A stretch of 64,000 bases of DNA, taken from assembly GCA_037962975.1 (NCBI GenBank), contig CM075674.1:42298501-42362500 (forward strand), given 5' to 3'. The stretch comes from Clitoria ternatea. Taxonomy: Eukaryota > Streptophyta > Magnoliopsida > Fabales > Fabaceae. The stretch's first letter is position 1. Every line of letters begins with the position of its first letter. Both the position numbers and the translations under genes were made by a program. Below, one piece after another: positions 22,030 through 33,687 of this stretch. The notes below the pieces were generated by a model. It was not told where the DNA came from. It was given only the letters and a program-made list of their open reading frames with translations, and made no database searches.

Positions 22030-22195
22030 ATAGTCGATTCATTAAGCTTGGGAAGTGGACCATTAGGTTTCCACGTACTCTGACAAGAATGTTGAATAAT
22101 TCATAAAACACCTAAGACAAAATTTCCTATGTGGAATTCTCCACAGAACATATACCCTGAACCCTTTTATTGATATTCTTTCAACAATTTCCTAA

Positions 22196-23270
22196 TGGCT
22201 AGCCGAAACAATGATCATGTCATGGAGGAATTTCATACTCGAATCGTAGAGGTAATAGAATGACAAGAAGTACCTCATACCTCTACTAGGCAGAATCAGG
22301 GACTAGTTGACTTTCAGAGAAACAACCCTACACAATTCAAGGGAGGCTTCAATCCGGAAGGAGCACAATTATGGATTGAGCACCTTGAAAAGCTTTTTAC
22401 AGCTATGCGATGCCCTGATGAGGATAAGATAACCTTTGCGATCTTCATGTTGGTTGGGGAAGCAGAGCACTGGTGGACCCATGCTAGAATCAAGTTAACA
22501 ACTGATGGACACGCCATCACTTGGGAACGATTCAAGGCAGAATTTCTCGCCAAATACTTCCCTGAAGACATAAGGAGGCAGAAGGAGCAGGAATTCTTTA
22601 ATTTGAAACAAGGTAATATGACAGTTGGGGAATGCACTTCTAAGTTTGATGAATTGGCGAAATGTTGTCCCTACTACACCCAAATGGGAGAAGCGTCAAG
22701 GTGCGCAAAGTTTGAAGGAGGGCTACGACAGGAAATCCGTCAAGCTATAGTCAACAAATCACTCAATTCTCTAACTTGGTTGACCGATTGAGAATATCTC
22801 TAACCTTTGACGACCTGGAACATCCAATTATGGTCCAGAACGACGTGTGCCAGACCAACAACAAAGAAGAGATTTTCAAGCAGATCGACCATATTTACGA
22901 CCATCTTACTCAGCCACCCGAATTCCTTTAAGGGATCAAGGGAACAGTCGAAATTTGAAATGCTATATCTGCGAAGGACCACATAGGGCAGTAGATAGTA
23001 CTAAAAGAAGTAAAATCTACATAGTTTGTGGACAGGATGGACATCGTGATGTTGAATGTTGGTATAGAAATACGAACAGCCTTCAGCAGATGACTCAGAG
23101 ACAGATAGTACGACCAACAGGCCAAGGGAATAGGGGACCCGCTGCAAGTACCTCCATAAATAATGCCCCGAAGATAGTGAATGTTCGCCGCAACAATAAC
23201 CCCAATCAAAATAATGATCCTAGAAGACCCAGAATTGGCTCAGCTGGAAGACGGGGAGGAAATGCTAGAG
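22196..23270 (+). pseudogene. Element Y gag with zinc knuckles
   Basis: The start is MASRNNDHV at 22196. TGA at 22261-22263 interrupts after 21 codons; then a Retrotrans_gag domain is readable (FKGGFNPEGAQLWIEHLEK, AEHWW, TWERFKAEFLAKYFPED, EFFNLKQGNMTV). A frameshift between 22785 and 22850 separates the basic tail and a cysteine array (CYICEGPHRAVDS, then IVCGQDGHRDVEC) corresponding to one degenerate and one CCHC knuckle. The product would be the capsid/nucleocapsid of the chromovirus; this copy cannot make it. Confidence 0.85.
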
Positions 23271-26200
23271 TATTCACCATGAATGGTGCGGAGATATCAC
23301 AAGGGGACGACCTTGTGCAAGGTACATGCCTTATAGGAAGTACTCTGTTAAACATATTATATGATTCTGGAGCCACTCACTCTTTCATATCTGAGAATTG
23401 TGTAAAACATTTAAAGTTACCTACAACCTCTCTGCCATATAAGATGATTGTCACGACTGCTGCCAATAAGCCCATTTGCCCTTCCTACATGTGTTTAAAG
23501 TGCCCTTTCAACATCGAAGGGAAAGCTTACCAAGTAGATCTAATATGTCTACCTTTGATTGATCTAGACATTGTTCTAGGGATGAATTGGCTTGCTGCCA
23601 ACTATATCCTTATTGATTGTCATAATAGATCCATCTCTCTCGGGTCTACTATGTCTGAATGTGACCAAGTCACTAAATCTTGTCCTGTTAGCTCAGGAAA
23701 GGTAATCCTAATAAAAGAAGTCCAAGTATACATGATCCGTACCGATACTGAAAGTAAGGATATTCCCCAGATTGATCAGATTCCTGTTGTTCAGGAATTT
23801 CCAAAAGTCTTCCCTGATGATATACGAGAGCTACCTCCAGAGTGAGAAATTGAATTCAGTATTGACATTATACCAGGCGTGGGACCAATCTCTATTGCTT
23901 CTTATCGAATGTCACCCAACGAACTCAGTGAGCTCAAAAAGCAAATAGAAGAACTTTTAGAGAAAGGAATGATTAGACCCAGTGTCTCACCTTGGGGAGC
24001 ACCAGTTCTACTAGTCAAAAAGAAAGACGGCAGTATGCGTCTGTGCGTTGACTATCGTCAGTTGAATAAAGCTATGATCAAAAACTGATACCCTCTTCCG
24101 AGGATCGATGATCTAATGGACCAACTACGAGGAGCCATTATCTTATCGAAGATTGATCTATAATCAGGCTATCATCAAATAAGGGTGAAGAAAGATGATA
24201 TACCCAAAACAGCATTCAGGACATGATATGGGCACTATAAGTATCTTGTCATGCTCTTTGGAGTTACCAATGCACCTGCAGTCTTTATGGCCTACATGAA
24301 CCGGATCTTCCATAAATACTTGGACAAATTCATAGTTGTATTCATTGACGACATTCTCGTCTACTCCAAGAGCCACAAAGAACATAAAGAACACCTCCGA
24401 ATTTTTCTAAATACGTTTCGTGCAAGACAGTTATACGCCAAGTTATCAAAATGCGAATTCTAGTTGACTAAAGTAAAATTTCTGGGGCACATCATCTCCA
24501 AAGATGGAATCGTTGTGGATCTTACAAAGGTAGAAGCTGTACTAAAGTGGGAGCAACCCAAGAATGTGATAGAAATTCATAGTTTCCTTGGACTTGCTGG
24601 ATATTATCGTCAATTCATCAAGAATTTCTCTCGAATTGTAACACCTCTAACTAGGTTGACACGCAAAGATCAACCTTTTGAATGGACCGATAAATACAAA
24701 AGCAATTTTACAGAGTTATGCCAATAACTCACCAATGCCCCTATCTTGGTTTTGCCAGATCCTACCAAGCCATATGAAATGTATTATGATGCGTCAAGAC
24801 AAGGACTAGGATGTGTTCTAATGCAAGAAAGAAAGGTTGTTGCATATGCCTCACGACAGCTAAGACCACATAAAGTCAATTATCTTACTCATGACTTGGA
24901 ACTCGCTGCAGTTGTGTTTGCCTTAAAAATTTGGAGACACTATTTGTATGGCACTTGCTTTGAAGTCTTCAGTGATCATAAGAGCTTAAAGTATCTATTC
25001 GACCAAAAAGAACTGAATATGCGACAACGTAGGTGGATGGAATTCATCAAAGATTATGATTTTGAACTCTGAAACCATCCTGGAAAGGCAAACATTGTAG
25101 CCGATGCACTCAACAGAAAGGCTCTATACCTATTATATACGATGACAAAAGAGTTGGAATTAATTGAACAGTTTCGCGACCTAAATCTGGAAGTAATACC
25201 TAAAAGGGGAAGCCTTATGGTTGGAATGCTAAGAATTTCTAATGACTTCCTGGAACAAGTTAAGGAAACTCAAGCCAGTGACCAAGAATTACAAGTTCTA
25301 GTAGGAAAGACAAAAGAAGAAGGCTCAGAATTTAGCAAAGATGAATATGGGGTGATCAGGTATCAACAAAGGCTTTGTATTCCAGCCAACACAGATCTTA
25401 AAAGATCCATCCTAGATGAAGCACACAAAAGTAAATACAGTGTCCACCCGGGATCAACCAAGATGTATCAGGACTTGAAGAAAATATTCTGGTGGCAAGG
25501 AATGAAAAGGGATATCACTGAGTATGTAACAACTTGCCTGACTTATCAAAAGGTAAAGGCGGAACAACAACGACCAAGTGGGATCCTTCGACCTTTGGAG
25601 ATACCGGAATGGAATGAGATGAGATTGCTATGGACTTCGTGACCGGAGTTCCCAGAACATCAATTGGATATGATGCTATTTGGGTAATCGTGGATCGATT
25701 AACAAAGACCGCTCATTTTATCCCTGTCAATATGAAGTATTCTCTAGAGAAACTCACCCAGATCTATATCAGGGAAATCGTACGATTACATGGGACACCC
25801 ATTGCAATTGTGTCTAACCGAGATCCTCGTTTCACATCACAATTTTAGAAAAGCCTACAACAAGCCCTGGGGACTCGTCTGAAGTTAAGTTCAGCATATC
25901 ACCCACAGACAGACGGACAATCAGAACGGATAATCAAAACTCTTGAAGATCTGTTACGTCTTTGTGTCTTAGAACATGGGGGAAGCTGGCAAGAATATCT
26001 TCCACTTGTTGAGTTCACTTACAACAACAGCTATCACGCTAGCATCGGAATGGCCCCTTATGAGGCTCTATATGGAAGAAAATGTCGTACACCTTTGTGT
26101 TGGTACGAGACAGGTGAAAAGGCAATAATTGGGCCAGAGATTATTCAGAAGACCACAGAGCAAGTCCAAAATATCCAAATGGCAATGAAAGCTTCACAAA

Positions 26201-26673
26201 ATAGACAAAAGAGTTACTATGACAAACGCTGGAAGCCATTGGAATTTGAGGAAGGAAACCATGTATTCCTCAAAGTGAACCCTACCACTGGTGTAGGAAG
26301 AGCTCTAAAAGCCAAGAAGTTAAGTCCTAGATACGTAGGACCCTATCAGATTCTGCAAAAGATAGGAACCAATGTGTACCATATCGCCCTGCCACCCGAG
26401 CTAACAAACCTTCATAATGTCTTTCATGTTTCCCAACTACGCAAATATGTACCAAGCTCTGATCATTTTCTGAGTCCTGATCAGTTTGTTCTCAAAGACA
26501 ACCTTACCTTTGAAGCATCACCGGTTAAGATTGTTGACTGACGTATAAAACAGCTAAGAGGCAAGGAAATCTCTTTGATCAAAGTAGTTTGGAGTCAATC
26601 AGATGATGGGGACACTACCTGGGAAATTGAGGAAAAGATTAGAAAATTGTACCCTCAATTATTTCAACTTTGA
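23271..26673 (+). pseudogene. Element Y pol: protease, RT, RNase H, integrase, chromodomain
   Basis: In order: aspartic protease with DSGATHSF (about 23366); RT with LCVDYRQLN and F-I-D-D at about 24340; RNase H with YYDASRQG; integrase zinc site and core; a GPYQIL/HNVFHVSQL C-terminal region; and a chromodomain-like tail (about 26545-26660, TTWEIEEK). Stops at 23843, 24086, about 24161, about 24223, 24461, 24725, 25070, 25846 and 26539, plus a frameshift near 25630, kill the frame. Most stops fit CGA to TGA, CAA to TAA or TGG to TAG. Key integrase residues are also gone: the zinc site reads C-L-T-Y instead of C-x-x-C, and the core motif reads S-N-R-D instead of S-D-R-D. The order RT-RH-IN-chromodomain identifies a chromovirus. 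Confidence 0.9.
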
Positions 26674-26692
26674 ATTTCAGGACGAAATTCCC

Positions 26693-26707
26693 AAAAGGAG
26701 AGGAGAG
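26693..26707 (+). other. Element Y polypurine tract
   Basis: AAAAGGAGAGGAGAG abuts the 3' LTR start TGTAACATCCC at 26708. Confidence 0.85.
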
Positions 26708-26949
26708 TGTAACATCCCTATTTTTAGTAAGCAATCTTAACCTTGTAACATTCCTAGACACCCGATTCATACCGAAAAAAGAATTGTCTATTTCTACACT
26801 TTGGGATATCCGATTCCAGCACGGACAGTCCCTAATGAACTATTTTGACAAATCAAACACTTCTCCTGAAGAGCCCAAACTCTAATTCGGACCCTATCAA
26901 CCTCGTTTCTTAGAAAAAGTATCTAGTTAAATATGAACCTCTGAATTCA
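26708..26949 (+). repeat. Element Y 3' LTR, first part
   Basis: It matches the start of the 5' LTR but lacks the segment equivalent to about 15970-16117. It is interrupted after ...GAATTCA by CACTA element A; the last three bases, tca, are the TSD. Confidence 0.9.
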
Positions 26950-27560
26950 CACTAGTGGAAAAAAAGGATATAATCACGGTTAAAAAAGGCCTTTATTCAC
27001 GGTTAAAGAACCGTGGTTGTTGAAGCCGTGGTAGTAGATGATGGTCTTTAACCACGGTTAACAACCGTGATAATAAATCACATCTAACCACGGTTAAGAA
27101 CAACTGTGAATATAACTTACTATTTATATTCACGGTTATCGAGAACAACCGTGGATATAGATACATTTTATCCACGGTTGTCCATCAAAACCGTGAATAT
27201 AAGCAGTTTGTAACTGAAACTAAATCATACTTATCTTCACGGTTATGATGGACAACCGTGGATATAGATACATTTTATCCACGGTTGTCCATCAAAACCG
27301 TGAATATATATAGTTTGTAACTGAAACTAAACCATATTTATATTCACGGTTATGATGGACAACCGTGGATATAGATACATTTTATCCACGGTTGTCCATC
27401 ATAACCGTGAATATAAGTATGGTTTAGTTTCAGTTACAAACTACTTATATTCACGGTTGTGATGGACAACCGTGGATAAAATGTATCTATATCCACGGTT
27501 ATGGTAGTAACCGTGGAAAAATCTTGTCTTTTTTCACGGTTGTTGCCATAACCGTGAATA
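26950..27560 (-). repeat. CACTA A 3' terminal inverted repeat and subterminal repeats
   Basis: CACTAGTGGAAAAAA is followed by many copies of ATATCCACGGTTG/CAACCGTGGATAT, often as facing pairs with 5-12 bp between (for example CCACGGTTGTCCATCAAAACCGTG). A unit of about 90 bp is tandemly repeated at 27140-27480. In the CACTA superfamily such subterminal motifs bind the element's own TNPA-type protein. Confidence 0.92.
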
Positions 27561-27819
27561 AATACTGAGGTTTTTTTTTAATATGCATTTTGTTTTATCG
27601 TTTCCCAACCCTGCATTCAGACAAACCAGTACAGTATACAGTATGCCACAGCAACACTATGCCGAAAGAATCGTATGTATATATATAACAATTTATTTTC
27701 TATATCAATTCATAACAACCTAAAAATTGAAAGTATATACAATTAAGTTGAATGTAATCTAATAAAAGTAAACCCTAAATCCTACTACATACATATATAA
27801 AAGAATAAAGATCCTATAT

Positions 27820-28130
27820 CTAGCTTTGCGTAAGTTCAATGAAGTGTGAGGCCCATTGCCTTCTAACATCATCCACAAGTTCCTTTGGGAAATATGACCG
27901 GTCATTAAAGTACTGCAAACAATGCACAAAAAAATTAGAACAAAAGCTTTATTTATTACATGAAATTGATGAAATTGGAGAAATTGACACGGTGATGAGA
28001 ATTACCTCTGTCCATCCATCTACTAAATGATGTTGGACAATGGTCAGCATAGTGTGCATGACGAAATAGCCACACTCAAAGGAACCCTTCTGCCTGTAAG
28101 ACTACAATGGACATATAGTATAGAATAAGT
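27820..28130 (-). pseudogene. CACTA A Ulp1-type gene, last two exons
   Basis: Reverse-complement match to exons 12 and 13 of the B gene: stop codon at 27820-27822, final exon above it, an intron, then the exon encoding the catalytic-cysteine region. The piece ends in intron 11 at 28130, where B is inserted; the rest of the gene continues at 37533. The A copy has several substitutions in the last exon (HFIELTQS for HFHELRQS). The 260 bp below it (27561-27819) is 3' untranslated sequence, also homologous to B. Confidence 0.85.
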
Positions 28131-28665
28131 CACTAGTGGAAAAAATGGATATAACAACGGGGATATATTCACGGGTAGAAGAGGATCAGTGATAAAAACA
28201 TGCGCGGTGGCATTTTTGAAATTATAAGGTGAACGTTATAATCAGAGAAAACTATATATCCACGGTTAACATCATAACCGTGAATGTATCCATCAATATA
28301 TATTCACGGTTGATAAGTCAACCGTGGATATATAGTAATATCGACGGTTGTGTGCACAACCGTGAATATATATTGATGGATACATTCACGGTTATGATGT
28401 TAACCGTGGATATATATAGATGTCAATATTCACGGATGTATTTCCAACCGTGGATATATAGTTCAGGTTTTAGGGTTTAATCACTGGGTACTGTATGTCC
28501 ACGGTTGTTTCTATAATTGTGAATATAAATTTAATATTTATCCACGGTTGGGATAGTAACCGTGGATATATAGTTAACATTTATCCACGGTTGTTTGTTA
28601 AACCGTGAATATATGTGTAATATATTCACGGTTTCAAGGGGAACCGTGAATATACATCCTTTCTG
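28131..28665 (+). repeat. CACTA B 5' terminal and subterminal repeats
   Basis: The terminus reads CACTAGTGGAAAAAATGG, then about 110 bp without motifs, then paired CCACGGTT...AACCGTGG/A motifs up to about 28655. It matches, inverted, the A 5' end at 62800-63333. Confidence 0.92.
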
Positions 28666-30393
28666 AAACTTCAAAAGCCGCGCCTTTCATTCTTTTTTCA
28701 CTTTCTCTTCTTCTTCACGCTGGTTATCGTCTTCTTCCTTGAGTTTGTTCTTTGCTGTTCGTGTTCACTCGCTTCTTCCTTCTTTCGTTCGTGTTCACTC
28801 GCTTCTTCCTTCTTTCGTTCGTGTCATCTTCGCACCATTTTCAAGTAAGTGCTCCATTGCCCTACTTCTTCGCTCACTGCTGGTGTACTTCGTTATTATG
28901 CTCTGCCTTGTTTGTGGAACCTATTTCATTGTCTCTGTCTCTATGTTGTACTAGTGATTAAGTTTGGTTAAGCTTGTTTTATTGTGCCAACATTTCATTG
29001 TCTCTGTCTCTATGTTGTCAAACTGTTGAGTTAAGTTGTAAACTCCTACCAGTTTATAATGCCTAGAATCGAGTGGACATTTGGGTATATGTTTTTTTAA
29101 TAAACTAGAATAAACTTGGTAAACTGTTGCACAGTGCCCTGTATAGTTAAACTTGGTAAACTGTAATCGGCAATTGACACTTGCTAGTAATCCCCTGTAT
29201 AGTCAAATTTTCTGTTTAGTTTTTACTTTTTAATCTTTGGTTGATTCTATGGTTTAGAAGGGATAACATTTGAAAGATTATTTTATAGGACCAAGAAACT
29301 GAAATGGATGGCTACAATCTCTTTACTGTTTTGTTTTGGTATCAGTAATAAAATTCAGGCTCTCCTCCAAAATAAAAATTCATGTTCTTTAAAATCTAGA
29401 ATTAATTCTTACTTAGAATCTGAACTTAGTTAGACTCAATGCATCTATGTTAAAATAGCTAAAGTTGTTAAAATCTTCCCATTCTAATAACTCTACCATT
29501 TTTAACTGATTTTTTGTTTGACCATTTTTTAAACCAAACTAACAATGTTTTAATAACTTTTTTAATGATCTAAGCTTCGACCAAAAAAAAATATGATCTA
29601 AGTTAGATATATCATAAAAGATTTCATTGTAAGTTAGATATATCATATTCTCCATTAGAATAACCAAAGTCATTACCATCAAGTTTTTAATGTTACCTCA
29701 GACATGATCTATACAATTTAATGTTACATTCTGAATACACAGGGCCTAATAAGGTTCAAGTTAGATATTTTTAAATGGAAAATTTTCACTTCATCATTGT
29801 TATTGCTGTTATTGTTGGTTGCTCGTATATAATGTTATTGCTGTTATTGTTGGTTGCTCGTATATAATGTTATTTCTGTCTATTGCATGCATGTGGTTTT
29901 CAATCTTGCAAACTCGTAGGCTCATACTAGTTAACTAGTTAACTAGTATGAAAGTTGTTGTGCATATGAGTGAACCGTAGTTCCCCATTTGAGATTCGAC
30001 ACAAATGGTCATTAAATCAATTAATGTCATCGTTTGTGTTGAATCTTGAATTGTCCGTTTGGACAGTTTGGGATGAACAATTATTTTTTATACGTCATTG
30101 TTAGTATGTACAAGTTAGGAGTTATTTTAAAATTTGATAAAATTTCGGTAACTTGTATTTTGTGTTGTTCTCTGGGTGCATATTTGGTTGTGGTTGAATT
30201 TGATTTGACCACTCTCATTTTGTGTACTTAGAGACCAATGCGAAATGCTGCCGAAATTTCATCAAATTTTAAAATAAGTCCTAACCTGTATATATGAATG
30301 ACGTATAAAAATAATTGTCATGCTGAATGGGTATAGGACCACCACCTTTGTATAAAAAGTGAGGTTGATCATAGCACCTTGTAAACAGTTGGT
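28666..30393 (+). promoter_or_regulatory. CACTA B promoter/leader region with tandem duplications and hairpins
   Basis: No coding sequence is seen. Present are a 33-bp tandem duplication at 28756-28821 (TTCGTGTTCACTCGCTTC core), a repeated TCATTGTCTCTGTCTCTATG at about 28927 and 28996, and a 35-bp tandem duplication at about 29803-29875 (TTATTGCTGTTATTGTTGG core). A 28-bp perfect palindrome (CATACTAGTTAACT and its complement, about 29924-29951) and two further inverted repeats lie at 29991-30320. TGTCATGC...GGTATAGG and a short AT-rich leader precede the transposase ATG. Confidence 0.6.
29991..30320. repeat. Two successive inverted repeats just upstream of the TNPD start
   Basis: A first hairpin pairs GATTCGACACAAATG (about 29993) with its near-complement near 30030-30047. 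A larger one pairs about 30075-30148 with 30251-30320: arms of about 70 bp at roughly 90 percent, around a loop of about 100 bp. The same structure occurs in A at about 42040-42400. Confidence 0.82.
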
Positions 30394-33300
30394 ATGGATC
30401 GGAGTTGGATTTCTGCGTCACGCCTAAGTCTGGAGTACGAGGGGGGAGTTGAATCATTTATAGAATTCGTAGCGAGGAATGCAGTGGGGGTGAATGGAAA
30501 GTATTTTTGCCCTTGTGTTAAATGCTTCAACCTGCGTCGGGTAGACTTGGAAGAGGTGCGAGAACATCTACTGTGTGACGGTTTTCTACGTAGTTATACG
30601 CGTTGGATATGGCATGGTGAAGATGTGGTGGTGCCAAGTAACAGCTCTCAGACTAAAAATCGAAGCCCGATGCATGACAACAATGTCGACATGGATGACC
30701 GACTCGAGGATATGATCCGTGATGTAGGGGTAGAAGGTTTTAAGAAAGCTCATGTATATACAACTCTGTGTCAGGACTCTGAGCAGCCGTTGTATCCAAA
30801 CTGCGTCAATTTCACGAGGTTATCAGCTGTTTTGCGGTTGTTTAATTTGAAGGCCATAAACGGGTGGACGGATAAAAGTTTCACTGACTTACTGAAGTTG
30901 TTGAAAGAAATGCTCCCAGCTGGAAACACCTTGCCGAAAAGTAACTATGAGGCCAAAAAGGTGTTGTGTCCTATGGGTTTGGAGTATGAGAAAATACATG
31001 CATGCCCAAATGATTGTGTATTATTCCGGGGTGAATTAGAAATGCTGCATCGATGTCCTAGATGTGGGGTGTCACGGTATAAGAAGAAAGAGGCGGATTC
31101 TGATGAGGTATGCACTAAAGGGTCTCCTGCAAAGGTGTTGTGGTATCTACCTATAGTTCCAAGACTAAAGCGTCTGTTTGCCAATGCAGATGATGCAAAA
31201 CTTATGAGATGGCATGCTGATGAGAGGGTTGTTGATGGACTACTTAGGCATCCGGCCGATGGGTCGCAATGGAAGAAAATGGATAGGATTTTTCCAGAGT
31301 TTGCCAATGAACCAAGAAATGTTAGGCTTGCACTAGCCACAGACGGCATGAACCCGTTTGGTAACCTGAGCACAACCCATAGTTCGTGGCCTGTTTTGTT
31401 GTTTGTTTACAACTTGCCGCCATGGTTGTGCATGAAGCGAAAATATGTGATGTTATCAATGATGATTTCTGGTCCACGACAACCAGGGAACGACATTGAT
31501 GTATATTTAACTCCATTGGTTGAAGACCTCAAAAGGTTGTGGGAAGACGGGGTTGAAGTGTTTGATGGGTTTACCGGGCGATCATTCAAATTGCGTGCCA
31601 TGTTATTTTGCACAATCAATGACTTTCCAGCGTATGGTAACTTATCTGGGTACAGTGTGAAGGGTCATAAAGCTTGTCCAGTATGTGAGGAGGGGACTAG
31701 TTCTGTGCGGTTGCATCATGGCAGGAAAAATGTTTATCTTCGACATCGAAGGTTTCTTAAAGCGAATCATCCGTTTCGAAGGTTGAAGAAGTCGTTTAAC
31801 GGTGCCCAAGATTTTGAAATGGCTCCTCCACCACTATCTGGTCGCCAGGCATATGAAAAGGTGAAGGACGTCAACGTGTAATTTGGTAAGTGTGAAAAAC
31901 AGCACCCGACACAAAACAACTGGAAGAAAAGGTCAGTGTTTTTTGACCTGCCATATTGGAGGGAGCTTGATGTAAGACACTGCATTGATGTAATGCATGT
32001 GGAGAAGAATGTCTGCGACAGTTTAGTTGGTACACTCTTAAACATACCCGGGAAGACTAAGGATGGCCTAAACTCGCGTATGGACTTAGAGTTGATGGGT
32101 ATACGTCAAGATTTGCATCCACAATCAAAGGGCAAAAGAACATATTTGCCTCCAGCATGTCATACGTTATCAAGAAAAGAAAAGCAAAGTCTGTGTGAAT
32201 CGTTACGAAGTGTGAAAGTTCCGTCTGGTTATGGCTCCAACATCAAGTCTTGTGTTTCCATGAAAGATTTAAAGTTAATTGGGTTGAAGTCACACGATTG
32301 TCACATGTTGATGTAGCAGTTTCTGCCTATCGCCATTCGTGACATTCTTCCTAAAAATGTGAGAAATGTCATAACAAGGTTGTGTATGTTTTTCAATTCC
32401 ATATGTTGCAAGGTAATCGTGCCCGGCGAATTGGATGTGTTGGAACAGGAAGCATCACTTATATTATGTCAGCTTGAAATGTATTTCCCGCCCTCTTTTT
32501 TTGACATAATGGTCCACTTAATCATCCATTTGGTGAGAGAGGTCTGTTGTTGTGGTCCAGTGTTCCTCCATTGGATGTATCCCGTTGAGCGATATATGAA
32601 GATATTGAAAGGGTATATGAAGAACCAACGTCGTCCCGAAGCTTCAATTGTGGAAAGATATATTGCAGAGGAAGCAATTGAGTTTTGCACTGAATACATG
32701 TCACATGCTGCAAGCATTGGTATTCCAACGACCCGTCATGAAGGGAGATTGGATGGGAAAGGAACGATTGGAAAAAAAGTGAAGAGCATGCCACGTGCTG
32801 ATGTCCTTCAGGCACACTTGTATATTTTAAACAACACGGACGACGTGCAACCGTATCTAGCCACACACAAGGAGCTAGTCAAGAAAACCAACCCTAAAAT
32901 GACTGAAAAGTGGTTGTTGAATGAACACAACAAGAGCTTCATGCAGTGGTTCCAAAAGACCGTCCTGAAAGATGCATCTGCATCCTCGACATTACATCGA
33001 CTAGCACAGGGCCCGAACTTTGATGTCCTCACCTTTTGTGGGTATGACATAAACAACTATTCGTTTTATACAAGGACACAGGATGAAAAGAGTACAAATC
33101 AAAACAGTGGAGTGATGGTTGTGGCTCAGTCAATGCATTTCTCAACTGCAACGAACAACAACCCTGTGATGGCGGAGTCATGCTACTTTGGTGTGATTGA
33201 AGATATATGGGAAGTTGATTACGGTCCCTTCACCGTTCCTGTGTTTAAATGCAAATGGGTTGACAATAAGAACGGTGTCACAACTGATGATTTAGGAGTT

Positions 33301-33573
33301 ACGTTGGTGGACCTCAACAAGATCGGGCATAAGGAAGAACCATTCATAATGGCAACGCAGGTGAAGCAAGTTTTTTATGTGGCTGACCCAGCTGACAAAC
33401 GGTGGTCAATTGTTATCCAAGGTAGACACATTGGAGACCCCAATCTTGATATTGCGGACATTCCATCAACTACAACACGTATTCCAACATCTATCGTGGA
33501 ACATGACATAGATGATGTAGTTGCCAGTCGTCATGACCACCATGAGGGCTTGTGGGAAAATATTTCATCTTAA
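30394..33573 (+). pseudogene. CACTA transposase TNPD-type (Transposase_21) of element B
   Basis: A single frame of 1060 codons without introns. Residues 1-80 match the Transpos_assoc domain (MDRSWI...CPCVKCFN...WIWHGE), about 270-480 the Transposase_21 core (ATDGMNPFG at about 316, NDFPAYGNLSG at about 410, CPVCE), about 520 IDVMHVEKN, about 680-780 a DUF4218-like region (CGPVFLHWMYPVERYM), and about 925-1010 a DUF4216-like region (YFGVIEDIWEVDYG). Two nonsense codons interrupt it: TAA at 31879-31881 (CAA in A) and TAG at 32314-32316 (CAG in A). The product would cut the CACTA ends; the two aspartates named are candidate catalytic residues only. It is followed after 115 bp by the second gene, perhaps through alternative splicing as in En/Spm. 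Confidence 0.93.
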
Positions 33574-33687
33574 TAGGGTATTAATCTTGTTGGTGATTCA
33601 TTTCATTACATGTTATATTAGTTATTCGTTGTTTTAAATGTTATATTAAATATTTGACAGTTTTTTTCCTTGTTTGGACAGATACTC

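Noticed and set aside
27140..27480. Regularly spaced ~30-bp repeats resembling a CRISPR array
   Set aside because: The units are inverted pairs with AT-rich spacers that are themselves repeated, inside a CACTA end in plant DNA. They are subterminal transposase-binding repeats.
30046..30231. 61-residue frame upstream of the B transposase (and its mirror at 42142-42327)
   Set aside because: It covers the arm and loop of a large hairpin and shows no family resemblance. Conservation between A and B is explained by recent common origin.
30945..31619. Long minus-strand frames (up to 142 residues) opposite TNPD, repeated in A
   Set aside because: They are antisense shadows of a conserved coding frame.
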